Below, piece by piece: positions 5,403-6,724 of a stretch of DNA of 6,724 bases. The notes under the pieces are model-generated. The model had not been told where the DNA came from. It did no database searches and saw only the letters and a list, made by a program, of their open reading frames with translations. How positions within the stretch are numbered: position 1 is the stretch's first letter; each line of letters opens with the position of its first letter. Position numbers and translations under genes: made by a program. The stretch is taken from the NCBI GenBank assembly GCA_035527455.1, contig DATLAN010000268.1, positions 1 to 6,724 of the forward strand. Reading direction: 5' to 3'. The stretch comes from DATLAN01 sp035527455. GTDB taxonomy: Bacteria; Planctomycetota; Planctomycetia; Pirellulales; Thermoguttaceae.

Positions 5403-6721
5403 GCACCATCTTCGAAGACAATCCGAACGGTTCCGAAGACCGCAACCCGGCGGCGGGGATCGACCACGAGTTGTTCCTCAAGTGCGTCCATTGCGGCCTG
5501 TGTACGTCGTCCTGTCCGACGTACACCGAACTGGGCGACGAGAACGACGGCCCTCGCGGCCGGATCCAGATGATGCGAATGGTGGCCGACGGCCGAACCG
5601 CCCTGACCGGCCGGATGCGCCGCCACCTGGAACTCTGCCTGGATTGCCGCTCGTGCGAGACGGCGTGTCCCTCCGGCGTCGAGTACGGCCGGTTGATCGA
5701 GCCGTTCCGCCTGGAAGTGAGCAAGGCCGACCGGCGGATCGAGAAACGGGTGGACTGGTTCCGCGAGTTGATCCTCTTCCGGCTGTTTCCCTATCCCGGT
5801 CGAATGCGGCGGCTGCTGACGCTGGTCCGGTTCACGCAGCGCAGCGGGCTGTTCGGTCTGGCCGAGAAGACGGGGCTGTTGAAGCTGGTGCCCGGCCGGA
5901 TGGGGCGGATGATCCCCCTGTTGCCGCCGCCGGCCAAACCCGGTCGCAAGCTGCCGAAGTTTCTGCCCGCCGTCGGCCGCAAGCGTGCCCGGGTGGCCTT
6001 CTTCGTCGGTTGCGTGGCCGACGTGTTCTTCCGGCCGACGCACTGGGCCACGTTGCGGGTGTTGCAGCAGAACGGCTGCGACGTCTTCATTCCGTCCGAG
6101 CAGGGCTGTTGCGGGGCGATCCACTTCCACGCCGGCGACAGCCGCGGCGCCCGCGAACTGGCCAACCGCAACCTGGAGGCCTTCGAGCTGGACCGCTACG
6201 ACGCCATCGTGGTCAATCACGCCGGCTGCGGGGCCATGTTGAAGGAGTACGGGCGGCATTGGAAGGACGGACTGCAACCGCACCGAACGAAATTCGCCGA
6301 GAAGGTCAAGGACGTTCACGAACTGCTCGACGAACTGGGCACGATCCCACCCGGCGGGCGCATCGAGGAAGTCGCCACCTACCACGACGCCTGCCACCTG
6401 GCCCACGCCCAATCGATTACCGAAGCCCCCCGGCGGCTGTTGGCCAAGATCCCCGGGCTCGAGTTGCGGCCGCTGCCGGAAGCGGGCATCTGCTGCGGCT
6501 CGGCCGGCGTGTACAACCTCGAGGAAGCGGAGATGTCGGATCGGCTCGCCCGGCGCAAGCTCGAAAACATCCTCAGCACGGGCGCCCGAATCGTGCTGGC
6601 CGCCAACGCCGGCTGTCTGCTGCAGATCGCGGCCCAGGTCCGGCGCAACGGCCATCCCCTGCGCGTGATGCACCCGATGGACCTGCTCGACCTCAGCTAC
6701 CGCGAAGAACAGCCCGAGTAG
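5399..6721 (+). CDS. glcF: glycolate dehydrogenase iron-sulfur subunit GlcF
   Basis: A 440-residue iron-sulfur protein that takes electrons from the GlcD/GlcE flavoproteins and passes them to the membrane quinone pool. Two 4Fe-4S ferredoxin motifs lie near the N-terminus: Cys29, Cys32, Cys35, Cys39 (CVHCGLCTSSCP) and Cys80, Cys83, Cys86, Cys90 (CLDCRSCETACP). A basic, partly hydrophobic linker (about 110-195) could contact the membrane. Two cysteine-rich CCG domains follow. The first has Cys205, Cys237-Cys238 and Cys277; the second has Cys332, Cys365-Cys366 and Cys406. These domains occur in GlcF, the HdrB subunit, GlpC and LutA. The order of two ferredoxin clusters then two CCG domains, together with glcD and glcE upstream, identifies it as GlcF. 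It is somewhat longer than the roughly 407 residues of the E. coli protein. ATG at 5399 overlaps the glcE stop; the frame is open upstream to 4736, but that part is glcE in another frame. All expected cysteines are present. Confidence 0.93.
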   Translation: MSTIFEDNPNGSEDRNPAAGIDHELFLKCVHCGLCTSSCPTYTELGDENDGPRGRIQMMRMVADGRTALTGRMRRHLELCLDCRSCETACPSGVEYGRLIEPFRLEVSKADRRIEKRVDWFRELILFRLFPYPGRMRRLLTLVRFTQRSGLFGLAEKTGLLKLVPGRMGRMIPLLPPPAKPGRKLPKFLPAVGRKRARVAFFVGCVADVFFRPTHWATLRVLQQNGCDVFIPSEQGCCGAIHFHAGDSRGARELANRNLEAFELDRYDAIVVNHAGCGAMLKEYGRHWKDGLQPHRTKFAEKVKDVHELLDELGTIPPGGRIEEVATYHDACHLAHAQSITEAPRRLLAKIPGLELRPLPEAGICCGSAGVYNLEEAEMSDRLARRKLENILSTGARIVLAANAGCLLQIAAQVRRNGHPLRVMHPMDLLDLSYREEQPE

Positions 6722-6724
6722 CCG

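Noticed and set aside
5252..6673. 473-codon open frame on the minus strand opposite glcF
   Set aside because: Antisense shadow of glcF; low-complexity composition and no family features.

Overview
This is a GC-rich window with five protein-coding genes, all on the + strand. From left to right they are an exported heparinase II/III-like polysaccharide lyase candidate (96-1982), a small MTH1187-type thiamine-binding protein (2203-2511), and a tightly packed three-gene operon for a membrane-associated glycolate dehydrogenase, glcD-glcE-glcF (2752-6721). I see no rRNA, tRNA, CRISPR array, transposase or phage gene. The window starts in a non-coding stretch and ends 3 bases after the glcF stop codon.

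Organism: the base composition, the spaced non-coding stretches filled with short GC-rich palindromes, and the combination of a secreted heparinase-like protein with glcDEF would suit a planctomycete, probably in or near the Pirellulales. This comes from general familiarity with such genomes; no marker gene is present to prove it.

Layout: positions 1-95 hold one copy of a 25-base GC-rich palindromic repeat and the ribosome binding site of the lyase gene. The gap at 1983-2202 is the most structured part of the window. It has a 9-bp hairpin just after the lyase stop codon, then a perfect 31-bp inverted repeat whose arms are themselves small palindromes, then a good sigma70-like promoter for the thiamine-binding protein gene. 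The gap at 2512-2751 holds an isolated TATAAT box, a second, inverted copy of the 25-base repeat, and a C-rich/G-rich hairpin that ends just upstream of glcD. The glc genes overlap by ATGA at both junctions, and the glcD/glcE junction lies inside a short run of 7-base repeats.

How the genes work together: GlcD and GlcE are the two FAD-oxidase-type subunits and GlcF is the iron-sulfur subunit. Together they should oxidise glycolate (or a similar 2-hydroxy acid such as D-lactate) to the 2-oxo acid and pass electrons to the membrane quinone pool. The lyase candidate would act outside the cytoplasm on an acidic polysaccharide that cannot be named from sequence. The thiamine-binding protein looks like an independent one-gene unit. 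No functional link between the three units is shown. The genes belong to known families; the unusual content is in the non-coding repeats, and I did not find a convincing new system.
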